Source: an uncultured Treponema sp. (GTDB lineage Bacteria; Spirochaetota; Spirochaetia; Treponematales; Treponemataceae). From it: a stretch of 5,099 nt of DNA. The stretch's first letter is position 1, and each line of letters begins with the position of its first letter. Location: NCBI GenBank assembly GCA_937915735.1, contig CALGGS010000271.1:1-5099 (forward strand). The letters run 5' to 3'. Below, in pieces: positions 1 through 5,099 of the stretch. The notes under the pieces were generated by a model, which saw nothing but the letters and a program-made list of their open reading frames with translations, had not been told where the DNA came from and did not search any database. Both the position numbers and the translations under genes were made by a program.

Positions 1-6
1 TTTTGA

Positions 7-52
7 GCGAGTCTCCGAGCAGCTATGCTGCGAAGGCGTAGTGAGGGACACG
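7..52. repeat. GC-rich inverted-repeat stretch, possible dispersed repeat
   Basis: This stretch is clearly richer in G and C than the AT-rich sequence after it and can fold. GCAGC at 19-23 pairs with GCTGC at 27-31 around a 3-base TAT loop, CC at 15-16 can pair with GG at 35-36 beyond a small internal loop, and GTCTC at 11-15 could alternatively pair with GGGAC at 45-49, using one G-T wobble. No gene explains it. It could be a dispersed palindromic repeat, or the tail of a structure or gene beginning upstream of the window. The fold was worked out by eye and the repeat nature is a guess. Confidence 0.3.
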
Positions 53-147
53 CCCGGATTTGTAACTGCAAAAATCAAGAAAAATTCAGGTATTATCTCA
101 GGTTTTTACCCGGCATTCACAGATGATTCTAGAAAAAACAGCAGGGT

Positions 148-158
148 TATGCTAAAAT
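148..158 (+). promoter_or_regulatory. Extended -10 promoter of the AAA-ATPase-like gene
   Basis: TATG at 148-151, one base, then TAAAAT at 153-158 gives an extended -10 element (TGn-TAAAAT, 5 of 6 matches to TATAAT). No good -35 is visible; the hexamer 17 bases upstream (130-135) is TAGAAA. Extended -10 promoters often tolerate a poor -35. Transcription would start around 165-166, which is the A of the ATG itself, so the mRNA is predicted to be leaderless. No Shine-Dalgarno sequence precedes the gene, which agrees with this. Confidence 0.5.
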
Positions 159-165
159 ACTTTTT

Positions 166-1749
166 ATGCAGGAATTAAAGCGTTTTCCGATTGGCGTGCA
201 GGACTTTGAGCGTCTGCGCAATGACGGTAAGTATTATGTAGACAAGACAGACCTCGTTTATAAGATGACTCACACGGACGACTATTATTTCTTAAGCCGT
301 CCCCGCCGTTTTGGAAAGTCACTTCTTGTAAGCACGCTCAAATGCTACTTTGAAGGCCGCAAGGATTTGTTCACAGGCCTTGCAATGGAAAAACTAGAAA
401 CCGAGTGGAAAAAGTACCCGGTATTTAAGATAAGTTTTGCCGGCACAAAGTTTACGGATTTGCAGACTTTTAATATTTATATGAACTATATTCTTTCTGA
501 ATTTGAAGCAGGATATGGCATTAAAAATGAAAACGGCAACGAGTGGGGAGCAAGGTTTTCTAAATTACTTACAACTGCCCACGCCAAAAACGGCATGCAG
601 CCGGTAGTCCTTGTTGACGAATACGACGCACCTCTTTTAGACAGTATGGACAACCCGGAGTTGCAGAACACACTAAAGCAGGAAATGCGAAAATTCTTTA
701 GTCCTCTAAAAGACCTCGGCGGAATAATCCGCTTTGTGTTCTTGACCGGAATCAGTAAGTTCAGCCAGCTTTCGATTTTTAGCGAGTTAAATAACCTAAA
801 AGTTATTACGATGAATGATGACTACGCTGCTATCTGCGGAATCACAGAAGAAGAACTCTTTACCCAGATGAAGCCGGAAATCCAGGCTCTTGCGGAAAAA
901 CAAAAGCTTACTTATGAAGAAGCATGTGAGGCTCTAAAAGAGCAATACGACGGCTATCATTTTAGCCAAAACTCACCAGATGTCTACAATCCCTTTAGCC
1001 TCATAAATGCCCTTGCAGACAAAAGCCTTTCTAATTACTGGTTTGCAACCGGCACTCCCACAATCCTAACGAAACTAATCAGCAAGTACGACATGGATCC
1101 AAAGGATTTTGATGAAGGATTTCCGGCCACACAGGAAATGTTTGACGCCCCCACGGAAACTGCAACTGACGCAATTCCAATGCTTTATCAGAGCGGCTAC
1201 ATCACAATAAAAGGCTATGACGACGGTTTTTATACCTTACAATTCCCGAACAACGAAGTGCGCTTTGGATTTTTAAAAAGCCTTATGCCTTATTATGCAA
1301 CACCGCTTGTAAGCAAAAACGACACATTCCTGCTGAAATTTACAAAAGCCCTGCGTGATGAAGAGCTGGAGCAGGCTTTAAACCTTACCCGTGCCTTCAT
1401 AAGCTCTGTTCCTTACAACGCAGAGAAACAGACTGAAGCACATTACAAAACAATCTTCTACCTGGTTGCCCGCTTGTGCACCCCTTTTGTTGTCCGCACC
1501 GAGGAGGCATCTGCCGCCGGCCGCAGCGACATGGTTGTGGAAACAAAAACCGCTGTTTATATGTTTGAGTTTAAGCTGGACGGCAGTGCAGAAGAAGCCC
1601 TAAAGCAGATAAGCGACAAAGGCTATCTCATACAGTACACAGCCAGAACAAAAGATGACGGCAGTGCAAAGATGCTCTACAAAATCGGCATAAGTTTTGA
1701 CACTCAGACCCGCACCATCGGCGAGTGGAAGTGGAGTAAAGACTCTTAA
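166..1749 (+). CDS. AAA-ATPase-like protein with C-terminal PD-(D/E)XK nuclease-like domain (DUF1703 type)
   Basis: This 527-residue protein belongs to the AAA-ATPase-like/DUF1703 family, of unproven cellular function. The N-terminal part begins with the family signature (FPIGVQDFERLR, YYVDKT) and carries a P-loop variant, RPRRFGKS, at residues 45-52. A Walker B stretch, VVLVDEYD, lies at 147-154 and a sensor-like FLTGISKF at 192-199. The middle holds the conserved YDGYHF (261-266) and VYNPFSL (273-279) blocks. The C-terminal domain has the PD-(D/E)XK-type pattern: G452-R-S-D455, then E468-F-K470, followed by a helix ending in KQI. Length is normal for the family and all key residues are present, so it looks intact. 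The ATG at 166 is chosen because the family starts a few residues before the FPIG block and no upstream start extends the frame usefully. There is no Shine-Dalgarno sequence. Members occur in many copies per genome in Treponema and Bacteroidetes; nuclease activity or a defence or mobile role is speculation. It is a separate unit from the iron operon downstream. Confidence 0.9.
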   Translation: MQELKRFPIGVQDFERLRNDGKYYVDKTDLVYKMTHTDDYYFLSRPRRFGKSLLVSTLKCYFEGRKDLFTGLAMEKLETEWKKYPVFKISFAGTKFTDLQTFNIYMNYILSEFEAGYGIKNENGNEWGARFSKLLTTAHAKNGMQPVVLVDEYDAPLLDSMDNPELQNTLKQEMRKFFSPLKDLGGIIRFVFLTGISKFSQLSIFSELNNLKVITMNDDYAAICGITEEELFTQMKPEIQALAEKQKLTYEEACEALKEQYDGYHFSQNSPDVYNPFSLINALADKSLSNYWFATGTPTILTKLISKYDMDPKDFDEGFPATQEMFDAPTETATDAIPMLYQSGYITIKGYDDGFYTLQFPNNEVRFGFLKSLMPYYATPLVSKNDTFLLKFTKALRDEELEQALNLTRAFISSVPYNAEKQTEAHYKTIFYLVARLCTPFVVRTEEASAAGRSDMVVETKTAVYMFEFKLDGSAEEALKQISDKGYLIQYTARTKDDGSAKMLYKIGISFDTQTRTIGEWKWSKDS

Positions 1750-1808
1750 TCTTACATTTTTTTTTCTATAGGGGTTATGCTCAAAGACTGTAAAAGTGAT
1801 TCTGCATC

Positions 1809-1837
1809 TTGAAGTCGCTGTGCTCTTGATTTATACT
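1809..1837 (+). promoter_or_regulatory. Candidate promoter of the feo operon
   Basis: TTGAAG at 1809-1814 (4 of 6 matches to TTGACA), a 17-base spacer and TATACT at 1832-1837 (5 of 6 matches to TATAAT) make a well-spaced sigma-70-type promoter. Transcription would start near 1844, leaving about 15 bases before the ATG at 1859. This favours 1859 over the in-frame GTG at 1796, which lies upstream of the promoter. The rest of the 1750-1858 gap holds a 9-T run at 1757-1765 and a short sequence similar to the promoter of the upstream gene (1772-1788). I see no classic Fur box. Confidence 0.5.
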
Positions 1838-1858
1838 TTAGCCCTTGCGAGAAATTAT

Positions 1859-4207
1859 ATGACTTTGAAAGACTTGAAAATCGGTGAATCTGTTAGCGTA
1901 GTGTCTGTCGGTGGAAACGGAGAGCTTCGGCAGCATTTTTTAGATATGGGAATAATTCCCGGAACGAGGGTTTCGCTTGTAAAATATGCCCCGATGGGAG
2001 ACCCTGTGGAAATAAGCCTTCACGGATATGAGCTTACGCTGCGCCTTGAAGATGCTTCAAAAATTGAAGTTGAAGCCGTGCCGAATAAGAAAGAAATTAT
2101 CGAAGAAAAAAAACAGGGAGTTACAGAGCATCCAGGGCTAGGTGAGGGCGGAAAGTTTCATCCAAAGGGGAGCGGAAATCCACTTCCTGAAAGCGAAACG
2201 CTTACCTTTGCTCTGGTAGGAAATCAGAACAGCGGAAAGACGACTCTTTTTAATCAGCTTACGGGGTCAAAGCAGCATGTAGGAAATTTCCCCGGAGTTA
2301 CGGTTGAAAAAAAGACCGGTGCCATTATAGGGCACAAGAATACAGAAATTACCGATTTACCGGGCATCTATTCAATGTCGCCATATTCAAGTGAGGAGCT
2401 CGTCTCTCGCAATTTTGTCTTGAATGAAAAACCAAAGGCAATCATAAATATTGTGGACGCTACGAATATAGAGCGCAACCTGTATCTTACGATGCAGCTT
2501 TTGGAAATGGATATTCCTGTTGTAGTTGCCTTAAATATGATGGACGAGGTTCGGGGAAACGGAGGAGCCATAGACATAAACGCAATGGAAGCACTTCTTG
2601 GAGTTCCTGTAGTTCCAATTTCTGCAAGCAAGAATCAGGGAATCAGCGAGCTTGTTGAGCATGCACTTCACATTGCAAAATATCAGGAAAAGCCAGTGAG
2701 GCAGGATTTTTGTGATGAAAATGACAAGGGCGGGGCTGTTCACCGATGCATTCACGCTGTAATACACTTGATTCAGGATCACGCGATCGAAAGAAAAATT
2801 CCCGTCCGTTTTGCGGCGACAAAGCTTTTGGAGGGCGACAAGCGGATTTTATATGCCCTTGATTTGGATGTAAATGAAAAGGAAACACTTGAGCATATTA
2901 CGCTTCAAATGGAAAAGGAATGCGGCTTGGACAGAAGCGCCGCCCTTGCCGATATGCGCTTTTCCTTTATTATGAAGGTGTGTCAGGCCTCTGTAACAAA
3001 GCCGCATGAAAGCCGTGAGCGAAGCCGCAGCATTAAAATTGATAAAATTCTTACGGGAAAATATACGGCAATTCCGTTTTTTATTGGAGTTATGGCTTTA
3101 GTCTTCTTCTTGACATTCAATGTTATTGGAGCTGTTTTGCAGGATGCGCTTGCACTTGGAATAGAAGGCCTTACGAGTCTTACGGACACTGCGCTTACTG
3201 CCTACAGCGTAAATAAGATGCTTCACAGCCTGATTATTGACGGCATTTTTGAAGGAGTTGGAAGCGTTTTAAGCTTTCTTCCGATTATCGTTACGATGTT
3301 CTTTTTCCTTTCGCTTTTGGAGGACAGCGGCTACATTGCCAGAGTCGCATTTTTTATGGATAAGCTTTTAAGAAAGCTTGGACTTTCGGGACGAAGCATT
3401 GTTCCTATGCTGATTGGCTTTGGCTGCACGGTGCCGGCCGTAATGTCTACAAGAACTCTTCCCAGCGAACGGGACAGAAAAATGACGATTCTTATAACTC
3501 CCTTTATGAGCTGTACGGCAAAACTTCCGATTTACGCTTTTTTTGTGGACGCATTTTTTCAAAATCACAAGGCTCTGATTATGACTTTTCTTTATGCATT
3601 GGGAATCGCGGCCGGAATTTTAATTGCATTTTTGTATAAAAAGCTTTTCTTTAAGGGGGAAGCCGTTCCTTTTGTTATGGAGCTTCCGAATTACAGGCTT
3701 CCGACAGTAAAAAACACGGTTCAGCTTCTTTGGGAAAAGGCAAAGGATTTTTTACAGAGGGCTTTTTCCGTAATTCTGATTGCGACAATCCTTGTCTGGT
3801 TTTTACAGACCTTCGATTTTACCTTCAATATCGTAGAAGATTCCCACGAGAGCATCCTATCTGGTATCTCAGGACTTTTTGCGCCGGTTTTTAAGCCAAT
3901 CGGTCTTGGCGACTGGAGGATTGTAACCTCACTTGTAAGCGGCTTTATGGCAAAGGAAAGCGTCGTTTCTGTTCTGGAGGTTTTATTCGGAACAGAGGGC
4001 GGAGTTACGGCAATTTTGAGCGGAGTTCAGGCGGCTTCCCTTCTTGTCTTCAGCCTGCTTTATACTCCCTGCGTTGCGGCGATAGCTTCTGTAAGACGGG
4101 AGCTTGGCACAAAATGGGCAGTTTTCGTTGTTTTGTGGCAGTGCGCCGTAGCATGGATTTTTGCTTTTTTGGCAAGGATTTGCTGTCTTGCTGTTGGAAT
4201 GGCGTAA
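1859..4207 (+). CDS. feoB: Ferrous iron transporter, FeoA-FeoB fusion
   Basis: This 782-residue inner-membrane protein imports Fe2+ and joins FeoA and FeoB in one chain. Residues 1-74 are a complete FeoA (SH3-like) domain, with the LRQHFLDMGIIPGT block and GYELTLR. A charged, Gly-rich linker (about 75-113) follows. The GTPase domain has G1 GNQNSGKT (121-128), G2 threonine 148 in GNFPGVTVE, G3 DLPG (166-169), G4 NMMD (226-229) and G5 SAS (255-257). A helical regulatory domain follows to about 395, and from about 404 a multi-pass membrane part. That part has both conserved gate motifs: GFGCTVP (520-526, Cys523) and SCTAKLP (551-557, Cys552). Nothing essential is missing. The ATG at 1859 is chosen because the FeoA domain begins there (MTLKDLKIGE), a promoter lies just upstream, and the 21 extra residues from GTG 1796 resemble nothing in the family. 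The Shine-Dalgarno sequence is weak (GCGAGA, 1847-1852). The next gene begins 9 bases after the stop, so the two are probably cotranscribed. Confidence 0.96.
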   Translation: MTLKDLKIGESVSVVSVGGNGELRQHFLDMGIIPGTRVSLVKYAPMGDPVEISLHGYELTLRLEDASKIEVEAVPNKKEIIEEKKQGVTEHPGLGEGGKFHPKGSGNPLPESETLTFALVGNQNSGKTTLFNQLTGSKQHVGNFPGVTVEKKTGAIIGHKNTEITDLPGIYSMSPYSSEELVSRNFVLNEKPKAIINIVDATNIERNLYLTMQLLEMDIPVVVALNMMDEVRGNGGAIDINAMEALLGVPVVPISASKNQGISELVEHALHIAKYQEKPVRQDFCDENDKGGAVHRCIHAVIHLIQDHAIERKIPVRFAATKLLEGDKRILYALDLDVNEKETLEHITLQMEKECGLDRSAALADMRFSFIMKVCQASVTKPHESRERSRSIKIDKILTGKYTAIPFFIGVMALVFFLTFNVIGAVLQDALALGIEGLTSLTDTALTAYSVNKMLHSLIIDGIFEGVGSVLSFLPIIVTMFFFLSLLEDSGYIARVAFFMDKLLRKLGLSGRSIVPMLIGFGCTVPAVMSTRTLPSERDRKMTILITPFMSCTAKLPIYAFFVDAFFQNHKALIMTFLYALGIAAGILIAFLYKKLFFKGEAVPFVMELPNYRLPTVKNTVQLLWEKAKDFLQRAFSVILIATILVWFLQTFDFTFNIVEDSHESILSGISGLFAPVFKPIGLGDWRIVTSLVSGFMAKESVVSVLEVLFGTEGGVTAILSGVQAASLLVFSLLYTPCVAAIASVRRELGTKWAVFVVLWQCAVAWIFAFLARICCLAVGMA

Positions 4208-4216
4208 GGGCTGTGT

Positions 4217-4354
4217 ATGAATGTTTTTGATGTCGCGCTTTTATTGATAATCATAGCCGCAGTAGCCCTTTCTGTCCGCCATATTTTTAGAAAAAAAGGC
4301 GGCTGCTCCTGTGGCTGTGGAGAGTGCAAAAAGGAGTGCAAACAAAAAACATGA
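4217..4354 (+). CDS. FeoB-associated Cys-rich membrane protein
   Basis: This small gene encodes 45 residues. One hydrophobic segment (about residues 4-20, FDVALLLIIIAAVALSV) is followed by a basic stretch (R21-H-I-F-R-K-K27). The short tail carries five cysteines at 30, 32, 34, 37 and 41 in a CxCxCxxCxxxC pattern. This is the layout of the FeoB-associated Cys-rich membrane proteins (sometimes called FeoC-like) that often follow feoB. The positive residues after the helix suggest a cytoplasmic Cys-rich tail, which could bind metal or an iron-sulfur cluster near FeoB; that role is inferred. The ATG is preceded by AAGGG at 4206-4210, 6 bases away, overlapping the feoB stop, which supports translational coupling. 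The stop lies 14 bases from the stop of the convergent methyltransferase gene. Confidence 0.88.
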   Translation: MNVFDVALLLIIIAAVALSVRHIFRKKGGCSCGCGECKKECKQKT

Positions 4355-4368
4355 CTCAGCGGGTCCTT

Positions 4369-4899
4369 TTACCACTCGAATGTCGCCCAGCGGTCGTTCA
4401 TCTTTGGCATGAGCTTTGACATAAAAAGCCCTTCCGCCAAAAACAGGACCTTGCTGTTATTCTGAGCGATTTTTTCTTTTACACTTTGGCACCATCCTTC
4501 TTCAAGGCAGCTTCCGCTAATCATAGTGACACGCTCACGCTCTTTGAAGACTTTCTTACGAAGTGCGATGGAGTCGGCCAAATCCAAATCAAACCAGAAG
4601 ATTTTTCCGTTGTCCACGCGGCTAAAGCGATTGTCGAGGCCTGAGCCAATGTTTACGATTACGGAAGCTGGATTTTTTGCGACAAATGCTTTTACCATAC
4701 GGTCGAGCATTACCGTGCGGGCAATAACTCCCTCGTGGGACATGAATTTGTCAAAGGGCTTTGTGTCGATTCCAAGTGTTTTTATGATTTCTGCTGCCAC
4801 TTCATCCTTTATGCGTGGGTTTTTACGGTTCGTTTCGTTTGCCTTTATTGCAACGGGAATAAGGGCTGTTGTCTGAACATCTCCAAGAGTCAGGTTCAT
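4369..4899 (-). CDS. LCM-type class I SAM-dependent methyltransferase, C-terminally truncated
   Basis: The 176 residues match the N-terminal two thirds of the leucine carboxyl methyltransferase (LCM, COG3315-like) family, which is usually about 260-300 residues long. Visible motifs are the N-terminal ALIPVAIKANET, the SAM-binding motif I VIVNIGSGLDNR (80-91), motif II FDLDLADSI (103-111), the LEEGWCQSV block (132-140) and VLFLAEGLFM (151-160). After this, full-length members continue with a conserved FD-x-x-S/P block and a C-terminal substrate-side region. Here only about 16 residues follow, ending in RWATFEW and a TAA. That end resembles a later family block (K-M-x-A-R-F-x-W-G), so an internal deletion plus loss of the tail is likely. 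The start at 4899 is fixed by GGAGG at 4907-4911, 7 bases upstream; a 25-residue extension to 4974 would run through promoter and operator. The substrate is unknown, and the protein may be inactive. The divergent tetR gene probably controls it. Confidence 0.82.
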   Translation of the reverse strand: MNLTLGDVQTTALIPVAIKANETNRKNPRIKDEVAAEIIKTLGIDTKPFDKFMSHEGVIARTVMLDRMVKAFVAKNPASVIVNIGSGLDNRFSRVDNGKIFWFDLDLADSIALRKKVFKERERVTMISGSCLEEGWCQSVKEKIAQNNSKVLFLAEGLFMSKLMPKMNDRWATFEW

Positions 4900-4906
4900 T
4901 CTTTTT

Positions 4907-4911
4907 CCTCC
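4907..4911 (-). promoter_or_regulatory. Strong ribosome binding site of the methyltransferase gene
   Basis: Read on the minus strand, GGAGG lies 7 bases before the ATG at 4899-4897. It is the only strong Shine-Dalgarno sequence seen in the window, and it decides the start against the longer open frame that begins at 4974. Confidence 0.8.
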
Positions 4912-4920
4912 GCCTAATTT

Positions 4921-4936
4921 GTTAGATATAACTAAC
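4921..4936. repeat. Second, different palindrome at the methyltransferase transcript start
   Basis: GTTAG and CTAAC arms (5 bases each) are separated by 6 bases. The element lies just downstream of the -10 box of the methyltransferase promoter, around the expected start point (about 4933). It differs from the three ATAAC/GTTAT operators nearby. It may be a second operator, a small hairpin at the 5' end of the mRNA, or chance in AT-rich DNA. Confidence 0.3.
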
Positions 4937-4939
4937 TTT

Positions 4940-4968
4940 ATAATATATAACAGCGTTATAAATGTCAA
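4940..4968 (-). promoter_or_regulatory. Methyltransferase promoter (TTGACA-N17-TATTAT)
   Basis: On the minus strand, a perfect -35 TTGACA (4968-4963), an exact 17-base spacer (4962-4946) and -10 TATTAT (4945-4940, 5 of 6 matches) form the best promoter in the window. Transcription would start near 4933, giving a leader of about 34 bases that contains the GGAGG site. The spacer is almost filled by the operator palindrome at 4946-4960, so a bound repressor would block RNA polymerase directly. Confidence 0.75.
4946..4960. promoter_or_regulatory. Operator palindrome 1 (in methyltransferase promoter spacer)
   Basis: TATAAC-AGC-GTTATA is a perfect 6-base-arm inverted repeat around a 3-base centre (4953). 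It lies within the 17-base spacer of the minus-strand promoter. Its core ATAAC-ANN-GTTAT recurs at 4968-4980 and 5001-5013. The distance to the centre of the next copy is 21 bases, two helical turns. The likely binder is the TetR-family protein encoded at 5029. Confidence 0.7.
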
Positions 4969-4980
4969 TAACACTGTTAT
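4968..4980. promoter_or_regulatory. Operator palindrome 2 (between the two promoters)
   Basis: ATAAC-ACT-GTTAT has perfect 5-base arms centred at 4974. It touches the -35 box of the methyltransferase promoter, sharing base 4968, and ends 12 bases before the -35 box of the tetR promoter. A repressor here could act together with one on operator 1. Confidence 0.65.
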
Positions 4981-4992
4981 ATTTTTACGGTC

Positions 4993-5021
4993 TTGTTTTT
5001 ATAACATCGTTATACTATACT
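4993..5021 (+). promoter_or_regulatory. tetR promoter (TTGTTT-N17-TATACT)
   Basis: TTGTTT at 4993-4998 (3 of 6 matches), a 17-base spacer and TATACT at 5016-5021 (5 of 6 matches) form a plausible promoter. The start point would be near 5028, next to the ATG at 5029, so the transcript is predicted to be leaderless. Another TATACT at 5011-5016 is possible but would leave only 12 bases after TTGTTT. The spacer contains operator 3 in its centre, suggesting autorepression. Confidence 0.5.
5000..5014. promoter_or_regulatory. Operator palindrome 3 (in tetR promoter spacer)
   Basis: TATAAC-ATC-GTTATA has perfect 6-base arms around a 3-base centre (5007), which is also the centre of the 17-base spacer of the tetR promoter. 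It is the third copy of the element at 4946-4960 and 4968-4980, 33 bases (about three turns) centre to centre from copy 2. Confidence 0.7.
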
Positions 5022-5028
5022 CAACCCT

Positions 5029-5099
5029 ATGGCAGAAAAAACTTTAGAGAACATTCACGACATTGCGACAAAGGAATTTTTGGAAAAAGGCTTCAGGGG
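5029..5099 (+). CDS. TetR/AcrR-family transcriptional regulator, N-terminal fragment (cut by window end)
   Basis: Only the first 23 codons are inside the window. They give a short polar start followed by ENIHDIATKEFLEKGFR, the typical first helix of a TetR DNA-binding domain (I-x-x-x-A-x-x-x-F-x-x-x-G-[FY]). In the family this helix leads into the helix-turn-helix. No in-frame start lies upstream before the TAA at 5002-5004, so ATG 5029 is the start. No Shine-Dalgarno sequence precedes it, and the -10 box ends only 7 bases upstream. It is divergent from the methyltransferase gene, and three palindromes between them are good candidate operators for it. The ligand is unknown. Confidence 0.75.
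   Translation, partial: MAEKTLENIHDIATKEFLEKGFR

Noticed and set aside
2..175. Open frame of about 57 codons without a stop, entering from the left edge
   Set aside because: It has no recognisable motif, crosses the GC-rich repeat and the promoter region, and overlaps the start of the ATPase-like gene. Chance openness is the simplest explanation, though the tail of an upstream gene cannot be fully excluded.
1733..1765. Possible terminator after the ATPase-like gene: GAGT-AAAG-ACTC hairpin and a 9-T run
   Set aside because: The stem has only four solid pairs and lies more than 10 bases before the T run, so an intrinsic terminator is not convincing.
1796..1858. GTG start giving FeoB 21 extra N-terminal residues
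   Set aside because: It has no Shine-Dalgarno sequence, the residues are outside the FeoA domain, and a promoter lies within this stretch.
1750..1858. Search for a Fur box or similar iron-responsive operator before feoB
   Set aside because: No GATAAT-type repeats or other clear inverted repeat were found there; any iron regulator site cannot be identified by eye.
2368..3568. Several minus-strand open frames of 66-87 codons inside feoB
   Set aside because: They are antisense shadows of a strongly conserved gene, with no motifs and no ribosome sites.
4060..4341. Minus-strand open frame of 93 codons over the feoB end and the small Cys-rich gene
   Set aside because: It is antisense to two supported genes and its product looks random.
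4353..4370. Possible terminator hairpin GACTC-AGC-GGGTC followed by CTTTT
   Set aside because: It has only five pairs including one G-T wobble and a short T run, too weak to call with confidence.
4526..4917. Plus-strand open frames of 116 and 60 codons across the methyltransferase gene
   Set aside because: They are antisense to a clear family match, and their translations resemble no protein.
4900..4974. N-terminal extension of 25 residues for the methyltransferase
   Set aside because: It would be encoded by the promoter and operator region, and the strong GGAGG site points to ATG at 4899.

Overview
The window looks like a piece of a low-to-mid GC anaerobe chromosome, most likely a spirochaete of the Treponema group or a similar gut or oral anaerobe. 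This rests on the combination of a DUF1703-type AAA-ATPase-like protein (a family heavily expanded in Treponema, Bacteroidetes and Clostridia), a FeoA-FeoB fusion with a small Cys-rich partner, and the codon style. It is an inference from family knowledge, not from a database match.

Layout. Bases 1-165 hold no convincing gene. They start with a short GC-rich stretch containing inverted repeats and end with an extended -10 promoter directly abutting the first gene. Bases 166-1749 (+) encode a 527-residue AAA-ATPase-like protein with a C-terminal PD-(D/E)XK nuclease-like domain; its cellular role is unknown. Bases 1750-1858 are a short intergenic region with a promoter (TTGAAG-N17-TATACT). Bases 1859-4207 (+) encode a FeoA-FeoB fusion ferrous iron transporter, followed 9 bases later by a 45-residue FeoB-associated Cys-rich membrane protein (4217-4354); these two form a ferrous iron uptake operon.

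From 4369 to 4899 on the minus strand, convergent with the iron operon and only 14 bases from it, lies a leucine carboxyl methyltransferase (LCM)-type SAM-dependent methyltransferase that ends early. It keeps the SAM-binding N-terminal part but lacks about the last third of the family. It is transcribed divergently from a TetR-family regulator that begins at 5029 and runs off the window edge.

The most informative non-coding region is the 129 bases between the methyltransferase and tetR starts. It holds three copies of one palindrome (ATAAC-ANN-GTTAT). One copy sits inside the -35/-10 spacer of the methyltransferase promoter, one inside the spacer of the tetR promoter, and one between them. 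This is what a TetR protein repressing both its own gene and its divergent neighbour would use. The tetR gene and the ATPase-like gene both lack a Shine-Dalgarno sequence and have a -10 box so close to the ATG that the mRNAs are predicted to be leaderless or nearly so. No wholly new system is evident. The points most worth following are the operator array driving a truncated enzyme, the predicted leaderless starts, and the small Cys-rich Feo partner.
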